A DNA stretch of 17,967 nt, from NCBI GenBank assembly GCA_963578605.1, contig CAUZEA010000110.1, forward strand, positions 1-17,967, written 5' to 3'. The notes below the pieces were generated by a model that worked only from the letters and a program-made list of their open reading frames with translations, was not told the origin of the DNA and searched no databases. The position numbers and the translations under genes were made by a program. Origin of the DNA: JAKVCB01 sp963578605 (GTDB lineage: Bacteria; Planctomycetota; Planctomycetia; Pirellulales; Lacipirellulaceae). Of this stretch, positions 6,725-14,753 are shown piece after piece (the stretch's first letter is position 1; each line of letters opens with the position of its first letter).

Positions 6725-7620
6725 TTAAGCAGTTTCACTTGATCTAGCCGCTGTTGGTTGGCTCTCAAAATCCAACGGGTAATCAGCCTTGACCGGGTTA
6801 CAGGCAAAGTCAAGCTGCGCTATCGGATAAGATCGCTCAACCGGTATCACAGAACCAGGGAAGAGAGACTTATTCAGAAACGTGATTTCAATCACGCAGG
6901 GAAAATCGTGCTCTTGAGAATAGGGGCTGAAATTATTGCCATGTACGTGAATACAATAAAAATGGCGGTTGAGCCGTTTAAAAGACTCGTTGAACCCTTG
7001 CGTGTTCGTGTCCAAGTCATGAAATTCTGCAACCACACAATTGATCCTGCATCGCTGCTCGATAATTTCATCGGTGACTTCGTACTCCGCTCCCTCAATA
7101 TCCATTTTCAAAAACAGGTTACAGCGGTCATCTTCTCCAAACATGGCAACTAAATCTGCAATGCAAACGCATCCCTGCTGTGATCTGCTACCGACTTTAT
7201 CTTGTGAGAAGTCTGTTTGTTGGCATCCTGAAGAACTTCAACATTTGGTAATACCGCAGAAACAAACCCTTGTATCGCTTCTGCTTTTCCTTCCTGCCGG
7301 GAAAAGCATAATAAAAAACAGACTTGAAACCGTATCGAAAAATACTGCGAAATATCACCCAACTATCTACGGTATCATCAACGCCAATCATCTCAACACG
7401 GTCGTTTTCTTTGACAAAAGAAACGTCGAAGGAAACCTCGTTATCGATACCTAATGACAACAAGTACTTTGAATCTCTGACCTGTCTTTATAGGGACCAC
7501 GTAACCACCATCTTCATCATTCCCCAAGCGAACCAAATTTGGGCAATGTGCGGGTCGCAATCGTTGCTTCGCAAGTTTCAGCTTACTCTTCCTCCCATGG
7601 CCACGGGCCAGCCTGGACAC
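6725..7620 (-). pseudogene. FkbM-type methyltransferase, split over three frames
   Basis: Three minus-strand pieces join into one FkbM (Methyltransf_21-like) protein of about 298 residues. Piece one runs from about 7620 (GTG, start uncertain) to about 7480 and has LVRLGNDEDGGYVVP. Piece two (about 7478-7210) has SKYLLSLGIDNEVSFDVSF, VEMIGVDDTVDSW and YKGLFLRYYQMLKFF. Piece three (about 7237-6725) has FLKMDIEGAEYEVTDEI, the hallmark segment, and CNPVKADYPLDFE near the end. Each junction needs a +1 change, as if one extra base were present. The piece-one frame begins directly after the PhyH stop. Known relatives O-methylate sugars or natural products using S-adenosylmethionine. This is either a decayed gene or two single-base assembly errors; the conserved motifs are well kept, which argues against old decay. 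Confidence 0.8.
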
Positions 7621-7638
7621 GACTTTCCGTTTTTGGAT

Positions 7639-8394
7639 CTACATTTTCAGCCCGACGTTCACATGTTGTACTGATGCCGATGCCTGGTATACCTGAAAGG
7701 CTTCTTCATCGCGCTGGCAACTGATCCCCTCAGCAACCAAAGCGAATGCACGCCGCGAAAGGGTCGGTGAACGGTTGGCATCCGCACGGTGAATCAATTC
7801 GCCATGATGGCACACCAGGTCCCCCGGTTGGAGTTGAATCAGGACCTCTGCCGCCTCATCTTCGGGGCCATAGTCCGAGATACCCTGGGAGAATCCAACG
7901 ACCTCAGTTCGGTTGTGCGGGCGCAAACCACAGCTATGAGATCCTGGCACGTAACGCAAACACCCGGTTTCCTCATTGACATGATCCAAGGCCAACCACA
8001 TCGTCAGAACATTGGGAGGCCGCAGGCAAAAGTAGAAGTTATCCTGATGAGGTGGGGTGATGTGCAGGATCAAAGGAGGTTTGTTGAACCATTGCGGGTC
8101 CTTGAAAAAAAACTGTTCGCCGAGTAACGCCCTGGCCAGGGCATTCCAGCGAGGGTGCTCGACATAGCGGCCGAAGTATGGATCGTACTCTCCCATGTGT
8201 TGCAATTGTTTCAGAGTTTCTGGCCGACTTTTGTCTTGATAAAAAGCGCCTCTATCTGGCACCGTCGGTACGACGTCGCAAATGTAGCGATCAAGATTAT
8301 GGTTGAGCTCTGCAAAATCTTCCGCCGAAAGGAAGTCGGGCACGACCACATAGCCGTCTTTGTCGTACTGCTTTCGATACTGAATGTCTCTCAT
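7639..8394 (-). CDS. Phytanoyl-CoA dioxygenase (PhyH) family protein
   Basis: 251 residues from ATG 8394 (a TTG directly upstream is less likely). It is a cupin-fold, Fe(II)/2-oxoglutarate oxygenase. Signs are YDKDGYVVVPDFLS at the N-terminus, the iron-binding HxD in PPHQDNFYF (H116, D118), the family signature WLALDHVNEETGCLRYVPGSH, and the distal histidine in GELIHRADANRS (H202) with a following arginine in LSRRAFAL for 2-oxoglutarate. All catalytic positions are present, so it is likely active. Bacterial members hydroxylate many small molecules; the substrate is unknown. The broken FkbM gene begins about 18 bases after its stop on the same strand, so the pair probably formed an operon acting on the same sugar, lipid or secondary metabolite. 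Confidence 0.9.
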   Translation of the reverse strand: MRDIQYRKQYDKDGYVVVPDFLSAEDFAELNHNLDRYICDVVPTVPDRGAFYQDKSRPETLKQLQHMGEYDPYFGRYVEHPRWNALARALLGEQFFFKDPQWFNKPPLILHITPPHQDNFYFCLRPPNVLTMWLALDHVNEETGCLRYVPGSHSCGLRPHNRTEVVGFSQGISDYGPEDEAAEVLIQLQPGDLVCHHGELIHRADANRSPTLSRRAFALVAEGISCQRDEEAFQVYQASASVQHVNVGLKM

Positions 8395-9006
8395 CAATAT
8401 TTCTCACAGATAAAGTCGTGATGAATGTCTTGATCGTTCTGCGACAGGTTGATTTTCTACAATGAGCTGATCGGTCTTTCTAACATAACACCTTACCGTT
8501 GCCAGACAAAGGGAATTTGTTTTCCACTTTTTTCGGTCCGTGTCCGCATGAGGGGTAAAAACCGATGGGACACTCTGTTTCGCTGTAAAACTGGCGACTT
8601 CAAAGCCCTGCCCATACCTCCCGCTACACTTTTAGTCAGGGTAGAAATTAACTGCCGAGAAATATGCATTCCTGGCACCGACAACCTGAAATTGGTAACC
8701 CTCGCAGTCCAGGTCCACGTGCCGTTTGCCCAAAACCGAGCGGCCTGGAAGTCTGCCGTTCTCAACAACGTCGTTTCGCCTCGAGGCGATGTGAATAACA
8801 GGGGCCATGAAACTCTGTGATCAACTCTCCTGGTCAGCTCAGGAGGGTTCTGACCATCGCACTTCCTGCCCACGGCCCTTCCGGTAAACCACACCGGCGC
8901 GGTAAACTCGTGTCAACCTGGTCGCCTTTAGAGCGGTTTGAATCGTTACGCAGTGTGAATTCCCCAATCAGACCGACACTGGCCATTCTTGAAGGAATCT
9001 TAGACG
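8395..9006. other. 612-bp divergent intergenic region
   Basis: This region separates the minus-strand PhyH gene from the plus-strand UDP-sugar dehydrogenase and must hold both promoters. Open frames exist on both strands (8449-8820 plus, 8493-8894 minus) but neither shows a recognisable domain, a good ribosome binding site or clear coding character. The notable element is a strong hairpin at 8823-8849. A GAAGGA at 8991-8996 serves the dehydrogenase. I see no RNA gene. Confidence 0.4.
8823..8849 (+). promoter_or_regulatory. Hairpin of 10 bp with 7-base loop in leader region
   Basis: AACTCTCCTG (8823-8832) pairs with CAGGAGGGTT (8840-8849), nine Watson-Crick pairs and one T-G pair, around a 7-base loop. 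No T-run follows on either strand, so a standard intrinsic terminator is not supported. It lies about 160 bases before the dehydrogenase start and could be a leader structure, an operator or a relic. Confidence 0.4.
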
Positions 9007-10341
9007 ATGCCCGCGGACCTGCAACAGAAACTCACTGAAAAATCGGCGATTGTCGGCATCATTGGCCTGGGATATGTCGGGTTGCCCCTGGTTCGTGCTT
9101 TCATTGACGCCGGTTTTCACACGCTTGGTTTCGACGTTGATGAAAAGAAGGTAACCCAGTTGCTGGAAGGCAAATCGTACATTGGCCATATTTCCGGAGA
9201 GTGGATCGCGTCGTGCGTGGAGCAGGACAAGTTCGAACCGACCGCCAACATGCAGCGCCTGGGCGAAGCCGACGTCCTGTTGATCTGCGTTCCCACCCCT
9301 CTTTCGGAGAGTCGCGACCCCGATCTCCAATACATCAAGTCAACGACACAACAAATTGCCACCCATTTGCGATCTGGCCAGCTTGTGGTGCTGGAAAGCA
9401 CAACCTATCCAGGCACCACCCGCGACGTGTTACTCCCGATCCTGTTAGATCAACAGGAACCTGCCGGCAAACTCGAACCGGGCCACGACTTTTTCCTGGC
9501 ATACAGCCCCGAGCGGGAAGACCCGGGGAATCCCGATTTTGGCACCGCCACAATCCCCAAGGTGGTTGGAGCCAACGACGAAACAAGTCTGCGGCTGGCC
9601 TGCCAATTGTATGAATCGATTGTGCCAACTGTGGTGCCAGTCACCTCAACCGAAGTAGCAGAGGCGTGTAAAATTTTGGAGAACACTTACCGGGCAGTCA
9701 ACATTGCCCTGGTCAACGAATTGAAGAAACTGTTGACTCGAATGGATATCGACGTGTGGGAGGTGATCGACGCCGCGAAGACGAAGCCGTTTGGATTTCA
9801 GGCTTTTTACCCGGGACCTGGCCTGGGGGGACATTGCATCCCCATCGATCCCTTTTACTTGAGCTGGGCCGCCCGGCTGCACGGCATGTCAACCCGTTTC
9901 ATTGAACTGGCCGGTGAGGTAAACGCCGGCATGCCTGAGTACGTCATCGAGCAGCTTTCGCGTGCGCTCAACGCGCAAGGCAAGCCGATCAAGGATAGCA
10001 GGATTTGCCTGCTGGGGGTGGCCTACAAACCCGATGTCGACGACCCGCGCGAAAGTCCCTCTTTTGAACTCATGAAGTTACTCATCGCCCGCGGTGCCAA
10101 GCTGACTTACAACGACCCTCACGTACCAAGCCTGCCGACCATGCGGAAGTACGAGACTCCCCCCCTCAAAAGCACCGAATTGACACCGGAGTTTCTCTCG
10201 TCGCAAGATTGCATCTTGATTTCAACTAACCATTCTACCTATGACTACGAATTCATCGTCCAGCATGCCCAGCTCGTGATAGATACACGCGGGGCGACAC
10301 GCGATATAACCGACGGGCAACAAAAAATCTGGCCTGCCTGA
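9007..10341 (+). CDS. UDP-N-acetylglucosamine/UDP-hexose 6-dehydrogenase (WbpA/TviB type)
   Basis: 444 residues, full length for the UDP-glucose/GDP-mannose dehydrogenase family. The N-terminal Rossmann motif is VGIIGLGYVGLPL (16-28). The substrate-binding middle includes CVPTPLSE, ESTTYPGTT and KILENTYRAVNIALVNE. The catalytic cysteine is C277 in GPGLGGHCIPIDPFY. The C-terminal UDP-binding domain has LLGVAYKPDVDDPRESPSFE. The reaction oxidises C6 of a UDP-sugar to the uronate with two NAD+. The GPGLGGHCIP context and long C-terminal domain resemble WbpA/TviB rather than UDP-glucose dehydrogenase, so UDP-GlcNAc is the likely substrate, but the sugar cannot be fixed by eye. ATG 9007 follows GAAGGA by 10 bases. 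The ROK gene follows after 3 bases, probably as one transcript. The product would feed surface polysaccharide. Confidence 0.9.
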   Translation: MPADLQQKLTEKSAIVGIIGLGYVGLPLVRAFIDAGFHTLGFDVDEKKVTQLLEGKSYIGHISGEWIASCVEQDKFEPTANMQRLGEADVLLICVPTPLSESRDPDLQYIKSTTQQIATHLRSGQLVVLESTTYPGTTRDVLLPILLDQQEPAGKLEPGHDFFLAYSPEREDPGNPDFGTATIPKVVGANDETSLRLACQLYESIVPTVVPVTSTEVAEACKILENTYRAVNIALVNELKKLLTRMDIDVWEVIDAAKTKPFGFQAFYPGPGLGGHCIPIDPFYLSWAARLHGMSTRFIELAGEVNAGMPEYVIEQLSRALNAQGKPIKDSRICLLGVAYKPDVDDPRESPSFELMKLLIARGAKLTYNDPHVPSLPTMRKYETPPLKSTELTPEFLSSQDCILISTNHSTYDYEFIVQHAQLVIDTRGATRDITDGQQKIWPA

Positions 10342-10344
10342 TTT

Positions 10345-11337
10345 ATGCAGTGCCCTCCCCTTTCCATGTACATGGCCATTGAGATCGGTGGTACTAAACT
10401 GCAGCTGGCCGTGGGCGATGCCGCCGGTTCACCGCTAAAGGTCCTTGAGCGGCGAACTGTTGACCCATCGCAAGGAGCCGCGGGTATTCGAAATCAAATC
10501 GCCCAAGCCGGGCCACAGCTCATCCAGGACCATGACGTAGTGGCTGTGGGTATCGGTTTTGGTGGCCCGGTCGATACGCGACAGGGAAAGATTATCAAGA
10601 GTTTTCAAATTGCTGGCTGGGACGGCTTTGCGATCAGCGGATGGGCCGAGCAGGCACTGCAGCGTCCTGCAATTCTTGGCAACGATTCCGATTTGGCGGG
10701 ACTCGGCGAAGCCCGTTATGGTGCCGGCAAGGGGCATCGTGTTGTCGTTTATAGCAACGTCGGGAGTGGGATCGGCGGTGCTTTGGTGATTGACGGTCAG
10801 TTGTACATGGGGGCCGTTGGAGGCGCCGCCGAGATCGGGCACCTTCGCCCGGGAGTACGCGCCGACTCACAGCAACAAACGGTCGAGTCAATCTCCAGCG
10901 GTTGGGGCATGACCTCGATGGCTCAAACCAGGCTGGCAAACCGTCTGTCTCAAGATCAAGCGTCGATTGACGATTTGATTGCCCGTTGCGATGGTGAGGC
11001 CAAGAAGCTCAATAGCAAGATCCTGGCGTCAGCCATGATCGACGGCAACGCGCTTGCCACAGACATTTTTCGCCAGGGAATTCAAACCTATGGTTGGGCA
11101 CTGGCGCAAGCGATTACGCTGCTCAATCCCAACGTGGTCGTCGTCGGTGGTGGTGTTCCGCTGATTGGTGAAACGTGGTACCTCGGGCCGCTGCAGGAGG
11201 AGGTTGCACGATACGTGTTCGCCCCGCGCATCGGGACCTATGAAATCAAGCCGGCTGCGTTGGGGGAAGAAGTGGTCCTCTATGGGGCGTTGGCGCTGGC
11301 CAGCTCAATTTCTCAGGCCGTGCCCCACGAATCTTGA
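10345..11337 (+). CDS. ROK family protein (sugar kinase-like), zinc cysteines absent
   Basis: 330 residues. The ATP-binding opening is EIGGTKLQLAVGD (12-24). The ROK signature follows as SNVGSGIGGALVIDGQLYMGAVGGAAEIGH, with E163-H166 at its end. The catalytic Asp is expected in GNDSDLAGLGEARYG. A second phosphate loop, NVVVVGGGVPL, lies near the C-terminus. After EIGH, typical ROK proteins have a CxCGxxGCxE zinc site; here the segment reads LRPGVRADSQQQTVESISS, with no cysteine. Zinc-less ROK kinases exist, but the substrate is not predictable. No DNA-binding domain is present, so it is a kinase rather than a repressor. It starts 3 bases after the dehydrogenase stop. ATGs at 10366 and 10372 are alternative starts and none has a clear ribosome binding site. 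Confidence 0.88.
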   Translation: MQCPPLSMYMAIEIGGTKLQLAVGDAAGSPLKVLERRTVDPSQGAAGIRNQIAQAGPQLIQDHDVVAVGIGFGGPVDTRQGKIIKSFQIAGWDGFAISGWAEQALQRPAILGNDSDLAGLGEARYGAGKGHRVVVYSNVGSGIGGALVIDGQLYMGAVGGAAEIGHLRPGVRADSQQQTVESISSGWGMTSMAQTRLANRLSQDQASIDDLIARCDGEAKKLNSKILASAMIDGNALATDIFRQGIQTYGWALAQAITLLNPNVVVVGGGVPLIGETWYLGPLQEEVARYVFAPRIGTYEIKPAALGEEVVLYGALALASSISQAVPHES

Positions 11338-11405
11338 TCGCTCCCGCGAATCTTGATCAAAGCGCCGGGGGTAGGTAAGTTGCACGCTCACTTCCACAAC
11401 CGCAC

Positions 11406-11413
11406 AAAAGGAG
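11406..11413 (+). promoter_or_regulatory. Ribosome binding site that sets the TIM-barrel gene start
   Basis: AAAAGGAG ends 8 bases before ATG 11422. It supports that start over the in-frame ATG at 11353, which would add 23 residues with no family similarity. Confidence 0.8.
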
Positions 11414-11421
11414 ATTCTGCC

Positions 11422-12267
11422 ATGGAAAAGTGGCCAATTGGTGTTTTTGCCAGTATTGACGCCGGGCTGGGCGTTCGCCTCGACGTGGTACGCGAACTGG
11501 GCGTGACCACCGTCCACCTCCATTCACCACACCCCGCGTCGAGAACCCCTGACAAGATTGCTGCGTTTAAGGCACAGCTCCAAGAATACGGGATCACGAT
11601 CACCTGTGTCTTTGGCGGCTTCGATGGCGAAAGCTATGCCGACATTCCGACCGTCAAGAAGACCGTGGGCCTGGTTCCACCTGAAACCCGGGCTGCCCGC
11701 ACGAAAGAGCTTAAAGAGATTGCCGACTTTACTCGTCAAATGGGCGTGGATCAGGTTGGGATCCATATTGGCTTCGTGCCCCATGAGTCGAGCGATCCCA
11801 CCTATGCTGAAATCCTCGACGTCACCCGTGACATCTGCGATCACTGCGCCCGGCTCAATCAAACCCTGAACCTGGAAACAGGTCAGGAACCAGCCGACGT
11901 GTTGCTTCGCTTCTTGAGCGATGTTGACCGACCCAACCTGTTCGTCAATTTTGATCCGGCCAACATGATTCTTTACGGTTGTGGTGAACCGCTACCCGCC
12001 CTGAAAAAACTTGGCGCTTACGTCCGCAGTATCCATTGCAAAGATGGTACCTGGTCAGACCAGCCGGGCGAGACCTGGGGTGCCGAAGTCCCGCTGGGCG
12101 AAGGCGATGTTAATTTCAAAGCGTATCTTACGACACTCGATGAGATTGGTTATACGGGGCCACTGACTATCGAACGTGAAATTGCCCAGGAGCCAGAGCG
12201 CCAGAAAGCCGAAATTGGCGGCGCGGTCGCGCTGCTCGACCGTCTGAAAAGTGAGCTGAGCGGGTGA
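11422..12267 (+). CDS. Sugar phosphate isomerase/epimerase (xylose-isomerase-like TIM barrel)
   Basis: 281 residues forming an AP-endonuclease-2/xylose-isomerase-like TIM barrel. Strand-end motifs appear in order: VHLHSPHP (31-38), CVFGGFDGE (62-70), VGIHIGFVPH (112-121), LNLETGQE (149-156), NFDPANMILYG (176-186), RSIHCKDGTW (202-211), VPLGEGDVNF (223-232) and LTIERE (248-253). The probable metal ligands are E152, D178, H205 and E251, all present. Known relatives isomerise or epimerise sugars and keto-sugars, or act in inositol catabolism. There is no signal peptide, so it acts in the cytoplasm. It lies 84 bases after the ROK gene and 140 bases before the MFS carrier, in line with a sugar-use operon. 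The exact substrate is unknown. Confidence 0.88.
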   Translation: MEKWPIGVFASIDAGLGVRLDVVRELGVTTVHLHSPHPASRTPDKIAAFKAQLQEYGITITCVFGGFDGESYADIPTVKKTVGLVPPETRAARTKELKEIADFTRQMGVDQVGIHIGFVPHESSDPTYAEILDVTRDICDHCARLNQTLNLETGQEPADVLLRFLSDVDRPNLFVNFDPANMILYGCGEPLPALKKLGAYVRSIHCKDGTWSDQPGETWGAEVPLGEGDVNFKAYLTTLDEIGYTGPLTIEREIAQEPERQKAEIGGAVALLDRLKSELSG

Positions 12268-12407
12268 CACCGAAATAAACAGCGAAAACATGAATTCCCC
12301 AGGAAGACGTGAGTTGCAGACGACCGAGAGAAAAACGATAGTTACTGATCATTAAAGTCTAACAGCCCCATTCGTGATGCCTGACAAACCCCAGGGCAAC
12401 TAAGAGC

Positions 12408-13637
12408 ATGTATATCCGCACGCGCCTTTCGGTGATGATGTTCCTGCAGTTTTTTATCTGGGGAGCCTGGTATGTCACCGTGGGCAACTACATGAAAGCC
12501 CACGACATGTTTGGTCAAGTGTCGTGGGCCTATACGGTCGGGCCCATTGCCGCAATCATTTCCCCTTTCTTTTTAGGAATCGTCGCCGATCGTTTTTTTG
12601 CGACCGAGCGGGTCTTGGCGTCAATGCACCTGCTCGGCGCGGTAGCCATGTTTGCCGCTCCCTTCGTGGCAGAGTCTGGGCCTTGGTTTCTTATCGGTGC
12701 ACTTTTCATCCACATGCTGGCCTACATGCCCACGTTGGGACTTACCAACACGTTGGCATTTCACAATATTGAAAACCAGGAAGAAGATTTTCCGTTCATT
12801 CGTGTGTTTGGAACGATCGGTTGGATTGCGGCAAACTGGGTCGTGAGCAAATGGCTGAACGGGGATGAGACCGCGGTTCAGTTTTACGTCACCGGCATCG
12901 CTGGCGTAATACTGGCCGTCTACAGCATCACACTCCCTCACACACCTCCACCGGCGGCAGGAAAGAAGGCATTGCTCCGTGAAATCCTAGGCGTCGACGC
13001 GCTGAGGCTGCTCCGCGAGTGGTCTTTTACTGTGTTTATTGTGGGCTCATTCCTCATCTGCATTCCATTGGCTGCTTACTTCGCATATGCACCCGTTTAC
13101 GCAGGCAAAGTCGGCTTCAAAGATATCGCCTTTGTCATGTCGTCGGGACAAATCTCCGAAATTGTTTTTATGCTGCTGATGCCCTGGTTCTTTCGCCGGC
13201 TTGGTGTGAAATGGATGCTCATTGTGGGGATGCTGGCATGGGTTGTCCGCTACGGTTTATTCGCTGCCGCAGACGATGACAACATTCGGTGGATGATTTT
13301 CCTCGGCATCCTCCTCCACGGGATTTGCTACGACTTCTTCTTTGTGACCGGATTTATTTACACCGATAAGAAATGCACCAAAGAAATCCGTGGCCAGGCG
13401 CAGGGGCTCCTTGTGCTGGTGACCCAGGGACTTGGCCTGGGCATTGGAGCCCAAATCGTCGGTCGACTCGTGGCAACCTACACCCATGGCGAACCCCCTG
13501 TCACCGACTGGGGTAGCTTCTGGCTCGTTCCTACCATCATGGCTGGCGTAGTGATGTTGGTGTTTGCAGCTTTGTTTCACGATCGTGGTGACAGCTCTGA
13601 AAAGACTGGAACCCCAACGGAGGACTCCCCGTCATGA
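12408..13637 (+). CDS. MFS transporter, nucleoside:H+ symporter (NupG-like) family
   Basis: 409 residues, strongly hydrophobic, with about 12 membrane helices. The opening MYIRTRLSVMMFLQFFIWGAWYVTVGNYM is typical of the NupG-like (nucleoside H+ symporter) group. A loop after the second helix, GIVADRFFATERVL, resembles the conserved MFS loop, and a central loop of about 20 residues (LPHTPPPAAGKKALLREIL) separates the halves. Planctomycetes encode many members next to oxidoreductases and sugar isomerases, where the cargo is more likely a sugar or sugar derivative than a nucleoside; this is inference. The start has only a weak AAGAG upstream. Its stop overlaps the ATG of the next gene in ATGA, so translation is probably coupled, tying transport to the oxidoreductase. 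Confidence 0.9.
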   Translation: MYIRTRLSVMMFLQFFIWGAWYVTVGNYMKAHDMFGQVSWAYTVGPIAAIISPFFLGIVADRFFATERVLASMHLLGAVAMFAAPFVAESGPWFLIGALFIHMLAYMPTLGLTNTLAFHNIENQEEDFPFIRVFGTIGWIAANWVVSKWLNGDETAVQFYVTGIAGVILAVYSITLPHTPPPAAGKKALLREILGVDALRLLREWSFTVFIVGSFLICIPLAAYFAYAPVYAGKVGFKDIAFVMSSGQISEIVFMLLMPWFFRRLGVKWMLIVGMLAWVVRYGLFAAADDDNIRWMIFLGILLHGICYDFFFVTGFIYTDKKCTKEIRGQAQGLLVLVTQGLGLGIGAQIVGRLVATYTHGEPPVTDWGSFWLVPTIMAGVVMLVFAALFHDRGDSSEKTGTPTEDSPS

Positions 13638-14683
13638 TCAACGTGGGCCTTGTAGGTATCGGATTTATGGGCTGGACCCACTGGCTGGCGTACCAGCAGG
13701 TACCTGGCATTCGCGTGACCGCCATTGGTTCGCAAAGCCCCAAGAAACGATCCGGTGATTGGCGGGGAGTTCAAGGTAACTTTGGCCCACCTGGGGAAAA
13801 GGTCGACCTTGCGGGCATCAAGGCCTACGGGAAACTCGACGAGTTGCTCGACGATCCCCAAATCGACCTCGTCGACATCACTCTCCCGCCAGCGCTGCAC
13901 ACCGATGTGGCCGTGCGGGCACTGAAAGCCGGCAAGCACGTCTTTTGTGAAAAGCCGCTGGCGCTCACCACCGCCGACTGCCAGCGGATTATTCGGGCAG
14001 CCGAGCGCGCCGACCGGATGCTCATGGTTGGTCAAGTATTACCCTTCTTTCCCGAATATGTCTGGGCTCTCAAGTCGATTAAAAGTGGCAAGTATGGCAA
14101 ATTGCGGGGCGGGAGTTTTCGACGCGTGATCTCCGATCCGAGTTGGCTCAAGAACTATTGGTCAGCCAAACATGTGGGCGGGCCCATGCTCGATCTGCAC
14201 GTGCACGATACCCATTTCATACGACTTGCGTGCGGCCAACCGACAGCGGTTACGACGCGGGGGCGAATGCGAAACGGGCTCGCCGAGTTCTGGCACTCGT
14301 TTTTGGAATTCAAAGACCGCAACTTGCTCGTCGAAACAACCGCTGGGACCATTGGGCAGCAGGGCCGTGTCTTCGAACACGGTTTCGAAATTCACCTGGA
14401 GCAAGCCACGCTGATGTTCAACTTCACCGTGTTGGGAGGCGAGGGAAAATATTTGTGCCCTCCCACCTTGCTCAATAATCGTGGCAAGGTCATCGAACCC
14501 AAACTGGCAGGTGGCGACCCGCTCGAATCATTCCAGGCCGAGATTCGCGAGGTCGTGAAGGGTATCAAAACAGGGCGGGTGTCCGAAGTCCTTGACGCAA
14601 GACTCGCACGAGACGCGATCGTTTTGTGCCAAAAACAGACTGAAAGTATCGAAAAGAACCGGCGTGTCACCATTCGCCACTAA
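13634..14683 (+). CDS. Gfo/Idh/MocA family oxidoreductase (cytoplasmic)
   Basis: 349 residues, full length. The NAD(P)-binding motif is VGLVGIGFMGWTH (4-16). DITLPPALHTD (81-91) is followed by the catalytic HVFCEKPLAL (102-111), with K107 as the expected catalytic lysine. The C-terminal domain has the substrate-site segment GGPMLDLHVHDTHF (182-195), where D187 and H191 fit the usual positions. There is no signal peptide. Unlike the exported homologue at 5227, it keeps the EKP motif intact. The ATG overlaps the stop of the MFS gene (ATGA), and the next Gfo/Idh/MocA gene starts 70 bases after its stop. Two adjacent, dissimilar enzymes of this family often act at different steps, for example oxidation then reduction of a sugar; the sugar is unknown. 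Confidence 0.9.
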   Translation: MINVGLVGIGFMGWTHWLAYQQVPGIRVTAIGSQSPKKRSGDWRGVQGNFGPPGEKVDLAGIKAYGKLDELLDDPQIDLVDITLPPALHTDVAVRALKAGKHVFCEKPLALTTADCQRIIRAAERADRMLMVGQVLPFFPEYVWALKSIKSGKYGKLRGGSFRRVISDPSWLKNYWSAKHVGGPMLDLHVHDTHFIRLACGQPTAVTTRGRMRNGLAEFWHSFLEFKDRNLLVETTAGTIGQQGRVFEHGFEIHLEQATLMFNFTVLGGEGKYLCPPTLLNNRGKVIEPKLAGGDPLESFQAEIREVVKGIKTGRVSEVLDARLARDAIVLCQKQTESIEKNRRVTIRH

Positions 14684-14753
14684 AGGTTATGTCAGGTCCT
14701 GGAGATCCCAGGCAGGAAACCAGAGCACCTCTCACGTCATTGGTTATGCAATC

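Noticed and set aside
8449..8894. Overlapping open frames on both strands in the 612-bp gap
   Set aside because: Neither has a recognisable domain, a ribosome binding site or a protein-like composition.
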